Shown: piece by piece, positions 1-10,214 of the stretch
Position numbering within the stretch: the first letter of the stretch is position 1
How the letters are laid out: each line of letters begins with the position of its first letter
Source: Odobenus rosmarus divergens
Lineage: Eukaryota; Chordata; Mammalia; Carnivora; Odobenidae
NCBI RefSeq assembly: GCF_000321225.1
Contig: NW_004450303.1
Coordinates: forward strand, 87,064 to 151,063
DNA length: 64,000 nt
Direction: 5' to 3'
Notes under the pieces: generated by a model
Told to the model about the DNA's origin: nothing
Database searches by the model: none
Seen by the model: the letters and a program-made list of their open reading frames with translations, nothing else
Position numbers and translations under genes: made by a program

Positions 1-1080
1 AAAAAAAAACAGTTAAAAAAATTAACTTTGAAAGACTAAAGAATCATGGTAAAAAAGCCATGAATTCTATGTGCAGTATTCCCCTAGCGCTGGTGTTCTG
101 CCATTCTCATTGATCCATAAACTTGGTCTTGGCTGGCTGTTCTTGCTCATCTTCTGGGGGTGGTGCCTGTTGCCGTGGTTCCCAAATGTCTTTGCTGGAG
201 GCGGAATTGCCCGACCCTTGCCAGGTCTGGGCTAAGTAATATGCTTGGGTTTTCTCTCAGGGGCTTTTGTTCCCTGCAAGCTTTCGGTAAAGCTTTGGAG
301 GACGAGAGTGAAAATGGCGGCTCCCAATCTCTGCCCCTGCGTCCCCAGAGAAAAGGAGTCAATCACTCCCGTCTCCCTGGTCTCCAGCTGTACTCTGTGC
401 TCACCCGGCCTTTGACCGAGCATTTCTATCTCTGGCACATGACCCCGTGTAGAGTCTCCAAACCCAGCAGATCCCTGCAGTGCACTCCACACCGGTCCTC
501 CTAGGGGAGGAAGAGGAGTCTCCCTGGATCTGCCGCTTGTTGTGTTCCTGCTGGAGGAGCACGTGGCCCTAATGTGCCGCGGATCACGGTTTATGGCAAC
601 CCCGAGCTGAGCGCCTGCGCCTCGGCTCTGTCTCTACAGCCGGCTTCCCCACTCCGTTACCTGGGAGCTCTGCTGCACTCAGGCACCTCCGGTCTTTCTG
701 TGACCCCGAGGGTCCTGAGTCCACACTGTCCCACGAGGGTTCCAACCCCTGCTTAGCCACTGGAGCGACGTCCCTCAGCAGAGCCGACTTCTAAAAGTTC
801 CGATTTTGTGCTCTGCTGCTCTATCACTTGCCAGAAGCAGCCAACGGAGGCCCCCTCCCTGCCGTCTATTTTCCCAAATATTGCCTCAGATTCACTTCTC
901 CGCATGTCCTACCTTCCAGAAAGTGGTCGCTTTTCTGTTCAGAGAGTTGTTACTATTCTTTTCTTCGATCTCCTGTTGAGTTCGTAGGTGTTCAGAATGG
1001 TTTGATCCCTATTCAGCTGAATTCCTGGGACCAAACGAAATCCAGGTCTCCTGCTCCTCTGCCATCTTGCTCCACCAGGG
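1..1080 (-). mobile_element. L1 5' UTR (carnivore LINE-1), minus strand, body off the left edge
   Basis: This GC- and CpG-richer block matches, segment by segment, the block at 16.8-17.8 kb. Both end on the right with a CCATCTTG(C/A)CTCCA motif, the reverse complement of the usual start of a mammalian L1 (GGAGnnAAGATGG). It is therefore the promoter-bearing 5' UTR of a minus-strand L1 that reached its 5' end; ORF1 and ORF2 would lie left of the window. Many CpGs survive, which suggests a fairly young insertion. Open reading frames here are by-products of base composition, not genes. Whether the promoter still works cannot be judged from sequence. Confidence 0.85.
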
Positions 1081-1301
1081 CCGATTTGGACTCATTTGAT
1101 ACTGATTCACAGTGATCCTTTTCTCCTCTCCAGTTACAATGGATGTAGATTCGGCTTCCTAAGACTGGCCTTTTTATTTGTGCTTTGTGAAGAATACTCT
1201 TCCATCCTTAAAGATTTTCCTCCACCCTTCCTTCTTTTTTCTGTGTATTCATCTTCGACCTCTTTACAGGCTATATATAATCCCTATTTTATTTTATTTT
1301 G

Positions 1302-1489
1302 TTTTAAGATTTTATTTATTTATTTGACAGAGGAGAATGAGAAAACACAAGCAGAGAAGCAGCAGAGGGAGAGGGAGAAGCAGGCTTCCCGCTGAGCAGG
1401 GAGCCCAATGTGGACTCAATCCCAGGACCCTGAGATCATGACGTGAGCTGAAGGCAGACACTTAACCAACTGAGCCACCCAGGTGCCCT
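1302..1489 (-). mobile_element. CAN-SINE, minus strand
   Basis: Carnivore tRNA-derived SINE in reverse orientation: tail TTTTAAGATTTTATTTATTT at the left, AGCAGAGGGAGAGGG body, GATCATGACGTGAGC (B-box side) and head GAGCCACCCAGGTGCCC at the right. Full length at about 190 bp. It lies in the same orientation as the next SINE, with about 10 bases between them. Confidence 0.93.
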
Positions 1490-1499
1490 ATTTATTTTT

Positions 1500-1685
1500 T
1501 AAAAGATTTTGTTTATGTATTTGCCAGAGAGAGAGAGAGAGAGCACAAGCAGGGTAGCAGCAGCAGAGGGAGAAGCAGACTCCCCGCTGAGCAAGGCACC
1601 TGACACAGAACTTGATCCCCGAACCCTGGGATCATGACCTGAGCCGAAGGCAGACGCTTAACGACTGAGCCACCCAGGTGACCCC
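1500..1685 (-). mobile_element. CAN-SINE, minus strand, second of a tandem pair
   Basis: Second reverse-oriented carnivore SINE: AAAAGATTTTGTTTATGTAT tail side, a short GA run, and a GCCACCCAGGTGACCCC head. It differs from its neighbour at many positions, so it looks like an independent insertion into or next to the first element's head rather than a duplication. Confidence 0.92.
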
Positions 1686-1689
1686 CTAA

Positions 1690-2440
1690 TTCCTATTTTC
1701 AAACAAGATATACAAAACTCTTAAATTTATAAAATATATTAAACATAGAAAAAAGTTATTTCTTCCCATTTGTTCCCATTCCTGGTGCCACACTAATTTT
1801 GCTTAACCAAACTTCTCAAAAGAAATTATCTAGACTTAGAGTCTTAATTTCCTCATTTTCCATATATTTCTCAACCTGTGTCTGTCTGCCTTCTATCCCT
1901 CACTCCAACTTGATGGGAACTGCTCTTTCCAAAGTCACCAAGGTTTTTTTTTATTCTTTTTTTAAATTTTCAAGTAAGTTTAATACCCATTTCTCACTCC
2001 TCATCTTTTACTGATTTTTTCCAACGTTTTAAATTATGATTTCACCATGTTCACCATGTTTCAAAAGTTTCTCATCCTTTAGTACCTACTCTTTGTTTTG
2101 CTACATTCTACTTGCATGACCACTCTCCTCATTCTTTCACTTACATTTTTGCTTTTCTTGATGTTCTGACCCAAGCTTCCCTCTTTTCCGCCTTACTTCA
2201 CATAAAAAAAAAAAAAAAAGAAGATGTTTTTACACGTCTATGACTGTAGTTACTATCTCCTTAGTTTTGATTTCCTATCTCAATCTCTAAGATTCTACTT
2301 CAGGGATATAAAGTAGCATATATGACTGCCTTCAGAACATATCCACTAGGATATCCTAGGGGTATCCCCAATGCATATTTAAAAAGAAAATCATAGACCT
2401 GTGTTATTCAAATCTGCTCTTCCTATCACAGTGAACAGTA
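1690..2440. other. Unique AT-rich sequence, no gene seen
   Basis: No recognisable repeat head or tail, RNA gene or coding signature. It contains a 15-base A run near 2203 and pyrimidine-rich stretches. Short open frames are what this base composition gives by chance. Confidence 0.5.
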
Positions 2441-2444
2441 TATT

Positions 2445-2695
2445 GCAATAGCTAACATTTAGTGAACACTATCTACCAGGCACTGGGTTAAGTGCTATAA
2501 AGTGCTATAAACACATTAGCATATTTAATCCTTTAATTTTTGAAATAGATGTAGTTATTAACCTCCTTTCCAATCGACAGAACTGATAGACAGGCAACAC
2601 TTGATCAAAGTCACACATCTGGTAAGTAGTAAGGCCTTGACTCACACACCCAGACAGTCTGGTTTCAGAATCTATCATTACCACTACTTTCTTCT
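2445..2695 (+). repeat. MIR SINE, plus strand
   Basis: Diverged mammalian-wide interspersed repeat. Hallmarks in order: AATAGCTAACATTTAGTGAAC, CCAGGCACTGGGTTAAGTGCT, a middle with AATCCTTTAAT, GTCACACATCTGGTAAGTAG, then CCCAGACAGTCTGGTTTCAGA. An 11-base unit, AAGTGCTATA plus one base, is doubled at about 2490-2510. Confidence 0.85.
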
Positions 2696-2699
2696 GCAT

Positions 2700-3319
2700 T
2701 GCTCAAGTCAGAAAGCTAGTTACATGCCTGATACTTCACTGTGTTTTAACCAAAATAAATAAATCACCAGTCATATAGAACTTCTTACAGATAACTAAAA
2801 GTCCTAAAAGTTTTCCCTTTCTCTCTTTTGCTTTTTCTTTCTTTTTCTTTTTCTCTCTCTCCCTCTTTTTTAACCTGAAATGCTCTTATTTCTGTCTCTT
2901 TAAATATCTCCCAAATCCAGTGGTTCCCTCCAACTGTCATTATTAGGAATCTACTTCCTGCTTCTTATATCTCTTACAGAGTTTACTCTAACAGCCTCTT
3001 AAGTCTGGTTTCTGTATTTGTTTTTTGCCATACCAATCTGTGATTTTCTATCCTATAGTTAGAGTGAGCTTGAAAAAAAAAGTATATCTCATTATACTAT
3101 AACTTTGTATAAAGGAATTCAATTAAATTTTGAACAAGATTTGAAATCTTAACAGTTTATATTGTTAGTCATACATTTCCCCAATAGGCAGAGTAAAGCA
3201 TAAGTCAAAAAACCATCTGGAAAATGAATTTCACAAATAGAATGATTTTCACTTTTTAAATTATTCATTATAATCAATTTTAGAGGATTATCATAATTTA
3301 ATTAAATTAATTCACTTTA
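2700..3319. other. Unique AT-rich sequence with a pyrimidine tract
   Basis: No gene or recognisable repeat. A CT-rich tract lies at about 2815-2870. The right end supplies the left target-site copy of the following SINE. Confidence 0.45.
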
Positions 3320-3336
3320 AAAAAACTATTTAATCC

Positions 3337-3535
3337 GGGCGCCTGGGTGGCTCAGTTGGTTAAGCGACTGCCTTCGGCTCAGGTCATGATCCTGGAGTCC
3401 CGGGATCGAGTCCCACATCGGGCTCCCTGCTCAGCAGGGAATCCGCTTCTCCCTCTGACCCTCTTCCCTCTCGTGCTCTCTATCTCTCATTCTCTCTCTC
3501 TCTCAAATAAATAAATAAAATCTTAAAAAAAACCC
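3337..3535 (+). mobile_element. CAN-SINE with perfect 17-bp TSD
   Basis: Plus-strand carnivore SINE, GGGCGCCTGGGTGGCTCAG to AAATAAATAAATAAAATCTT plus an A-rich tail. It is flanked by identical 17-bp copies of AAAAAACTATTTAATCC at 3320-3336 and 3536-3552. Perfect TSDs and low body divergence mark it as one of the younger insertions here. Confidence 0.97.
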
Positions 3536-3552
3536 AAAAAACTATTTAATCC

Positions 3553-4045
3553 ATCTTTATTCCATAGAATAAAAGATTATTTGTTTAGAGACTATTTGAA
3601 TGAACAATGATTTCATAGTTGTGTATTTCTTTGGTATTTAAAGTAGAATTCTCTTGGGACATTATCTCTGATTGAGTTCCTCAGTTAGGAATCTGCCTTT
3701 CTAAGAAATTTAACAAGGAATTGATATTATTGGTATTGATAAGGAAAGTGTTTAATATATATTCTTTTGCTTTTTCATTTCCTGGTTCATTCAGTTTGGA
3801 AATTTATATTAATATTTCAAACAATAAAATTGATAAACTATAAAGTTAGAACATGTTTTATTAAAAGCAATTATTAAGTGACTGAAAATTTGAAATGATG
3901 ACAATAATTTAATTGAAAGTAAAATTTTAAGTCACAAGAAAGATAGTTGATTGTTAATATGATAAATCAATATATTTATTTCTTATAGTTCTCAATAAGA
4001 GTTAATACATTAAATAATAAAATCCCCATTCCAACTTTGTGTGTA

Positions 4046-4076
<31 letters not shown>

Positions 4077-4734
4077 ATGTATGTATGTGTTTGTTCAGCT
4101 AAATAAACATGGAAGTAAAATGGAAGGTCTGAGAAAAGAAATATTTTCTGGCTTAAATCCCTTTTACAGTATTGCTGGGGTTGATTTACAAATCACATTC
4201 TTTGTCCCACAATTATATCTGTTATGGACATAATTTATCAAAAATGCAAGAGGGAATTGTAATGCTGAATGAGCCTGGAGAGTTTTAAAATACAGTTTTC
4301 AAATGACAAATGTATACTATAAAGTTGGAATACTTTTTATTTAGAATTGTTCTAAGCTGCATTTGATGATATATTTGAAATTTAGAATTACTCATTCAGT
4401 ATGTATATGTTTAGATTTTGATACTTTTTGAATAGAACATTAAAATGTTTTTAGAGATCAGTTGTAGAACCCTGTCAGTATTGCTTTGCCAAAACTATAA
4501 GGCTGAAATTACCAAAATTCTGGAAATCATATACTAAGGATTGTGTCCTTGATTGTGACAGTCACCAGACAAAAGGTGGTGATTTTGTATAGTGCCAGTT
4601 GCTAACTATCATATTAACCTCCTTAGTATTCTGAAACAGTTCTTTTAGTCTAGAAATGTTCTTCCTTTATTATACTAGATCTTAATGTCTCAAATTTCAG
4701 GATGTCATTTTGAGATATAAGTAGGAGGGCATCT
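3553..4734. other. Unique AT-rich sequence, no gene seen
   Basis: Apart from the TG/TATG microsatellite at 4037-4089, I see no repeat family, RNA gene or plausible exon in this stretch. Confidence 0.45.
4037..4089. repeat. (TG)n/(TATG)n microsatellite
   Basis: Dinucleotide TG run passing into seven or so TATG units. A possible length-variable marker. Confidence 0.95.
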
Positions 4735-5033
4735 TAGTCCATTTAGGTTGCTATAACAAAACGCCAGAGACTGGATGGCTTATAAACAACAGCGATTCAT
4801 TCCACACCAGGGTTCTGGAGGCTGGGAAGTCCAAGATGAAAGCCCCAGTAAATGCAGTGTTTGATGAGAACCTGCTTCTTGAACATCTGTCTCTTCCCAT
4901 GTCCTCATGTCTCAGAAGCACGAGGAAGCACTCTGGGCCTCTTTATAAGGGTGATAATCTCATTCATGAGGGCTTTCCCTTCATGACTTAATCACCTCCT
5001 AGGCTCCACCTCCCAATTCCATCACATTGGTAA
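4735..5033 (-). mobile_element. MLT1-type (ERVL-MaLR) solo LTR, minus strand, interrupted
   Basis: Reverse-oriented MLT1 LTR. The LTR 3' end is at the left (TTAGTCCATTTAGGTTGCTA, ACTGGATGGCTTATAAACAA, GTTCTGGAGGCTGGGAAGTC); the run continues through GGCCTCTTTATAAGGGTGAT and CTCATTCATGAGGGC to CCATCACATTGG. The LTR's 5' end appears only after two interruptions, as a short CTTCAACATATG piece near 5166 and a GGAACACAAACATTTAGTCC piece near 5583. It is non-coding and carries no viral gene. Confidence 0.85.
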
Positions 5034-5178
5034 TTATATTGTATAACATAATGATGTATAATAAATATATGTTTGGTCATTGAGATTATTATATTTATAT
5101 AAATTATAATTTGATCATTCACATATATATTTCTCAGATATATCTGTTTTTCATTCACAGTCAGGGCTTCAACATATG

Positions 5179-5572
5179 TATCTCTTCATCTGGTTGTTGA
5201 TTCATATCCTTTATCGTATCCTGTAATAAACTGGTAAACATGTTTCCCTGAGTTCTGTGAGCCTCTCTAGCAAATTAAAAGAGCCTAAGGAGGAGGTCGT
5301 TAGAATCTCCAGTTTGTAGTAGGTGGCCATAAGCACAGATAACAGCCTGGGCCTTGAGACTGGCATCTGAAGTGGGGGTTGGTGGGTAGTCTTGTAGGAG
5401 TGAGCTCTTAACCTGTGGAATCTGATGCTATCTCCAGATACATTGTGTGAGAATTGAGTTAAGTTCCCAGTCATCCTGCTGGTGCCTGAGAATTGCATTG
5501 TATTGTGTATGGGGAACACCCTCCCACACACACATTGTTGGAATTAGTGAGGAACACCAAAAGAAGTTTCAG
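5179..5572 (+). repeat. LTR-like mammalian repeat inserted in the MLT1
   Basis: Sequence with GTAATAAACTGGTAAACATG, TTTCCCTGAGTTCTGTGAGC, TCTAGCAAATTAAAAG, GGCATCTGAAGTGGGGGT and TGTGGAATCTGATGCTATCT. The repeat at 14612-15540 carries the same landmarks in reverse orientation, so both belong to one family. The AATAAA and length fit an LTR, but I cannot name the subfamily with confidence. It splits the MLT1 around it. Confidence 0.6.
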
Positions 5573-5625
5573 CATAGGAATTTCAGGAACACAAACATTT
5601 AGTCCATTGCGAAAAAGATAGTTTT

Positions 5626-5651
5626 ACACACACACACACACACACACACAC
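5626..5651. repeat. (CA)13 microsatellite
   Basis: Uninterrupted CA run between the two MLT1 LTRs. Confidence 0.95.
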
Positions 5652-5655
5652 GTAT

Positions 5656-6011
5656 GTGTATTAATCTACTCAGGCTGCCATAACAAAATGCCATTGACTG
5701 GGTAGCATAAACAACAGAAATTAATTTCTCACAGTTCTGGAGTCTGGGAAGTACAACATCAGGGTGTGAGAATGGTCAGGCTCTGGTGAGAGCTCTCCTG
5801 ACTTGTAGACAATTGCCTATTCACTGTGTTCTCATATAGCAGAGAGAGAAAACAAGCTCTCTGGTCTGTTCAAATGTACTAATCCCGTCATGAGGGCCCT
5901 ACCCTTATCTAAACCTAATTATTTCCCAAAGGCCCCATCTCCAAAAACATCACACTGGGGGTTTAGGCTTCAACACAATGAATTTTAGGGGGATATATTT
6001 CAGTCCATAGT
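5656..6011 (-). mobile_element. MLT1-type solo LTR, minus strand
   Basis: Second MaLR LTR in the same orientation as the one at 4.7 kb: TGTATTAATCTACTCAGGCT, ACAACAGAAATTAATTTCTC, CAGTTCTGGAGTCTGGGAAG, GTCATGAGGGCCC, CCAAAGGCCCCATCTCC, CACACTGGGGGTTTAGG and TTTCAGTCCATAGTA. Nearly full length with both LTR ends visible. No internal retroviral sequence accompanies it. Confidence 0.85.
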
Positions 6012-6159
6012 AATATATATGGGTATCTGTGTGTGTGAGTATGAAAATATATAACACATATTTTTTAAAGTATCTCTTTCACTACATGGAGGGGAGAATG
6101 TATCTTTTCAGATTTTCATTTTTTTCAAGTTTAAAGACAGAGTGAAAAGGAAGAAATAA

Positions 6160-7616
6160 ACCTGTCTTTATTACAGATTACAACCGACATGATTCTATGC
6201 ACAGAAACTCTTATGTAATCTGCAAAAAAAGCTATTAGAAGTAACAAGATACAAGATCAATGCAAAAATAAATTATATTTCTGTATTTTAGCAACAAATA
6301 ATGAGAAATTAAAAATAATACCATTTACAATAACTTTAAAAATATGAAATGGGGATAAGTCTAACAAAAAATGTGCAACCTCTATACACTGCACACTACA
6401 AATATTGCTAAGAGAAATTAAAGAAGACCTAAATAAATGGAAGATTGGAGGGCTTAATATTATAATGATGTTGCTCCCCAAATTTATTTATAGATTCAGT
6501 GCAATTCCAGTCAGAATTCTAACAAACTCTTTTTGTATAACTGATAAACTGATTTTACAATTTACATGGAAATGCAAATGAACTAGAATAGCCAAAACAA
6601 TTTTGAAAAATAAGAACTAGTCTGGAGGATTTAAAATATCTAACTTGAAAATTAAGACCACAGAAATCAAGACAATTAAGAATATACAAATAGGGTAAAC
6701 AAAATATAGAGTCCAGAAATATATGTGGTCAACTGATTTTCAACTAAACTACAAAAGTAAATCAGTGGAGAAAGGATGGTCTTCAGTCAATGGTTTTAGA
6801 AAAATTAGATACCTGCATGCAAAAAATAAACTGTGATTCATACTGCATACTATTCAACTAAAAAATGGATCATAGATCTAAATGTAAAACCTAAAACTAT
6901 AAAACTCCAAGAAGAAAATGTAAAAAAAATCTTTGTGACCTTGGGCTAAGTGAAGTTTCTTTGAATATAACACCAAAAGTACAATCCATTAAGATAAATC
7001 ATAAACTGGGCTTTATCAAAATCAAGAAACTGCTACTCTTTGAAAGACATCTTAAGAGAATAAAAAGACAAGCCACTGACTGGATGAAAATAATGACAAA
7101 CCACATGTCTGATAAAGGACTTATATTTAGGACTTATATATAAAGTGCTCTCAAAACTCACTAATTTGTAAACAAACTATGCAATTTTAAAAAGTGGGCA
7201 AACAAGACATGGAAACATCCTAAATGTGCATGGATAGATGAATGGATAAATGAAACGTGACACACACACACACAGTGGATATTATTCAACCATACAAAGG
7301 AAATCCTGCTATTTGCAACAACATTTTATGAACCCAGAGGGCATTATATGCTAAGTGAAATAAGTCAGAGAAAGACAAATACTGTATGATATCACTTATA
7401 TGTGGAATCAAAAACATAGAACTCTTAGAGTAGTTGCCAAAGAGCCTAGGGGTGGAAGAAATGGGAAGATGTTCAAATGATACAAGTTTACAAACTTTGT
7501 ATATATAACATTATCCAAAATTATAAAATGAGTAAGCTCCAGCGGCTAAGGCACTGGTATCTATACATAACAATAATCTACTGTACATTTGGAAGTTGCT
7601 ATAAGAGTAGAACTTT
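6160..7616 (+). mobile_element. Old L1 (L1M group) ORF2 3' half, plus strand
   Basis: Diverged LINE-1: from about 6160 the translation in broken frames resembles the region after the RT core of L1 ORF2, and it ends in the C-terminal L1 part (TGGATAGATGAATGGATAAA, ATTCAACCATACAAAGGAAA, CTAAGTGAAATAAGTCAGAG, TATGATATCACTTATATGTG). Frames are broken many times, so it is long dead. It is interrupted at 7617 and its 3' UTR resumes at 8520. Confidence 0.8.
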
Positions 7617-7640
7617 GTTTTTTTAAAGATTTTTATTTAT
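7617..7640 (-). mobile_element. Tail end of a split CAN-SINE (minus strand)
   Basis: The T-rich stretch with TTTTAAAGATTTTTATTTAT is the reverse complement of a CAN-SINE tail. It is preceded by AAGAGTAGAACTTT (7603-7616), which recurs exactly at 8506-8519 right after the head of the SINE at 8312-8505. So the two pieces are one SINE split by the L1 at 7641-8311. Confidence 0.8.
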
Positions 7641-7805
7641 CATAATACCCTCCAGTTTCATCCACGTCGTTGCAAATGGCAAGATTTCACTCCTTTTGAT
7701 GGCTGCATAATATTCCTGTGTGTGTGTGTGTATATACCACATCTTTATCCATTCATCTGTCGATGGACATCTTGGCTCTTTCCATAGTTTGGCTATTGTG
7801 GACAT
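7641..7805 (-). mobile_element. Inverted 5' part of a young L1 insertion
   Basis: Minus-strand L1 ORF2 C-terminal sequence. In reverse complement it reads on from an ORF2 stretch with the ATGTCCACAATAGCCAAACT motif through a GT/CA run to GGAGGGTATTATG. The plus-strand piece that follows starts with the same GGAGGGTATTATG, so the two are adjacent in L1 but point opposite ways. That is the signature of twin-primed reverse transcription. Confidence 0.85.
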
Positions 7806-8311
7806 TGTGGAGGGTATTATGCTGAGCGAAATAAGTCAATCAGAGAAAGACATGTGTCATATGACCTCACTGATATGAGGAATTCTTAATCTCGGGAAAC
7901 AAACTGAGGGTTGCTGGAGTGGTGGGGGGTGGGAGTGATGGGGTGTCTGGGTGATAGACATTGGGGAGGGTATGTGCTATGGTGAGCGCTGTGAATTGTT
8001 TAAGACTGTTGAATCACAGACCTGTACCTCTGAAACAAATAATACATTATATGTTAAAAAAAAAAAAAAAATAACAGCAGGAAGGGAAAAACAAAGAGGG
8101 GGAAATGGAGGGGGACACGAACCATGAGAGACGATGGACTCTAAGAAACAAACTGAGAGTTCTTGGGGTGGGGTGGGGGGATGGCTTAGCCTGGTGATAG
8201 GTATTAAAGAGGGCATGGGTGTTATACACAAACAGTCAATCATGGAACACTACATCAAAAACTAATGATGTAATGTATGGTGATTAACATCACATTAAAA
8301 TAAAATAAAAT
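7806..8311 (+). mobile_element. 3' part of the same young L1, plus strand
   Basis: ORF2 end and carnivore L1 3' UTR: GGTATTATGCTGAGCGAAAT, GGGTTGCTGGAGTGGTGG, CCTGTACCTCTGAAACAAAT, AATACATTATATGTTAAAAA, an internal A run, GGAAATGGAGGGGGACACG, ATGATGTAATGTATGGTG and a TAAAATAAAATAAAAT tail. The internal poly(A) followed by AACAGCAGGAAGG also occurs in the copies at 24.1 and 25.1 kb, so it belongs to the subfamily and is not a junction. Confidence 0.9.
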
Positions 8312-8505
8312 AAAAATTTTATTTATTTGTTATTTGACAGAGGGAGAGAGACAGCGAGAGAGGGAACACAGGCAGGGGGAGTGGGAGAGGGAGAAGCAGG
8401 CCTCTCGGTGAGCAGGGAGCCTGATGCAGAACTTGATCCCAGGACCCTGGGATCATGACCCGAGCCGAAGGCAGCTGCCTAATGATTGAGCCACCCAGGC
8501 GCCCC
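8312..8505 (-). mobile_element. Main part of the split CAN-SINE (minus strand)
   Basis: Reverse-oriented SINE body with TTATTTGACAGAGGGAGAG, AGGACCCTGGGATCATGACC and head GAGCCACCCAGGCGCCCC, ending exactly at the second copy of the 14-bp TSD (8506-8519). Its tail remnant lies 670 bp away at 7617-7640. Confidence 0.95.
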
Positions 8506-8519
8506 AAGAGTAGAACTTT

Positions 8520-8700
8520 TTAATGCTCTCACCAGAACAATAAAAACAAAATTGTAATTATGTAAAGTGAAGACTATGTTAACTAACATTATTGAGGTAA
8601 ACATTTAGCAGTATATATGTGTACCAAATCATCACATTGAACACCTTAAACTTCACAGTGTTATGTCAATTATATATCAATATATCTGGGAAAAAATTAA
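8520..8700 (+). mobile_element. Old L1M 3' UTR, continuation of the 6.2-7.6 kb element
   Basis: AATTATGTAAAGTGAAGACT, TATGTGTACCAAATCATCAC, ATTGAACACCTTAAACTTCA are typical of an old L1 3' UTR. Removing the nested SINE/L1 block (one TSD copy plus 7617-8505) rejoins it with the upstream part. Confidence 0.65.
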
Positions 8701-9570
8701 AAATTAAAAATGGGCAAAAAATTTAAACAGGCACTTTACTGAAGAAGATATATGGATGGCAAATAAGCACATGAAAATATGCTTAACATGATTAGTCAAT
8801 AGGGACATGCAAATTAAATCATAATGAGATACCACTTCACCTATAAGAATGGCTAAAATTAGAAAAGATTAATCATACCGAGTATTGGTAAAGATGCTAG
8901 GAAAGTAGAACTCTATCACATACTGCTGGTGAGAATGCAAAATAGTACAAATACTTTGGAAAACTGTTTAGCAATATGTACCTTCTGTTTGACCAAGCCA
9001 TTTCACTCCTAGGTATTTATCCCAAAGAAATAAAAGCATATAGTCTTTACAAAGACTTGTATATGAATCTACACTTATTTTTAAGAGTCAAAAATGGGAA
9101 ACACATCAGATGTCCCTTACCAGATGAATGGATATACAAACTGTGGTATAGCCATACAATTTAATACTACTCAGCAATTTAAAAAATGCACTAATAATTC
9201 ATGCAGTATGGATCAATGCCAGAATACTTCACTGAATGAAAGAAGCCAAACTCTGTCCACCTCAAAAAAGAGTACGTACTGTATGATTCTATTTAAATAA
9301 AATTCCAGAAAATACAAACCAATATATAATGAAAGAAAGCAGATCTGATTGCCTGAGGACTGGGTGTGTATGTGTGGGAGGTGCTGTTAGTTGAAAGGGG
9401 TAAAGAAGAACAGAATAAGGGATTACAAAGAGCACAAAGAAACTTTTGGTGGTGATTCATTATCTTAATTGCAGTGAAAGTTTCAATGTCAAAACTTATC
9501 GAAGTATAGATTTGAAAAACAGCAGCATTGCATGTCAGCTGAACCTCAGTAAAGCTGTTACACAAAACTT
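8700..9570 (+). mobile_element. Second old L1M ORF2 end and 3' UTR, plus strand
   Basis: A decayed L1 ORF2 C-terminus restarts at about 8700 (GAAGATATATGGATGGCAAA, ATGAGATACCACTTCACCTA, CCTAGGTATTTATCCCAAAG, CAGATGAATGGATATACAAA), then a 3' UTR to about 9570. The ORF2 end already occurred once upstream, so this is a separate element lying head to tail with the previous one. Confidence 0.75.
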
Positions 9571-10164
9571 TAAAACATGATTTTAATTTATTCAATTAAG
9601 GAAAATCTAAATTATTTCTATATCCTGCATTTTAAAACATTTTTTTAAAGAGGACATGTTTTCAGAAATTGATTTTGTTGTTGTTACCTTCTGGGACTTA
9701 AAGTCTGTGGTAGTGTAGCTTTGGGCCAAGGAATCTGAGCTGCAAAATTTTCTCAGCTTATTTCACAACTGAAGAAAAAAAAGATATAGAAATAAGCTGT
9801 ATGTGTGTGTGTTTTAAGATTTTTGCTTCAAAACCACTTGAATTATGGCATTTTGTTTACAATGACCTTTAGATTACTTCAAAAACATTGCGGTAGGAGC
9901 ATTTTTCATGATTACTAAGGTGATAGTAAGAACAATTAAAAAGAAAATCTGGCCCATTCTGATTTCCTTTGGAACAAAGGGTATTTCAGGTTGGAAAAGA
10001 AATGAAGAAAGCAGTTTTTCTGTGCTGGGATCAGACTAAGTTCACATTCAAGCTGTAATCCTTTCGTAACTGTTCCCAGAAATAAATATCTTATAAAAAT
10101 GTAGTCATTTAGAAGAAGTGGCTTCTTATGAATTATTTCCCTTATACCTAGGCCTTTAATTGTT
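9571..10164. other. Unique sequence, no gene seen
   Basis: Repeat-poor, moderately AT-rich, no recognisable exon or RNA. A short TG run lies near 9801. Confidence 0.45.
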
Positions 10165-10172
10165 TTCCTTTT

Positions 10173-10214
10173 TTTTTTTAATAATTTTTTTATTGTTAAC
10201 CACCATACATTACA
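10173..10214 (-). mobile_element. Ultra-short L1 3'-end insertion (about 42 bp), minus strand
   Basis: A T-rich tail then TTATTGTTAACCACCATACAT, the extreme 3' end of the carnivore L1 in reverse. TTCCTTTT occurs at both edges (10165-10172, 10215-10222), consistent with a short TSD. Nearly the whole L1 was lost by 5' truncation. Confidence 0.7.

Noticed and set aside
160..1115. Several 60-114 codon frames in GC-richer DNA at the left edge, looking like a CpG-island first exon
   Set aside because: The block is the reverse-oriented L1 5' UTR, shared with 16.8-17.8 kb.
4735..6011. Two MLT1 LTRs as the ends of a provirus
   Set aside because: They are only about 40 bp apart once inserts are counted, differ strongly from each other, and have no internal retroviral sequence between them.
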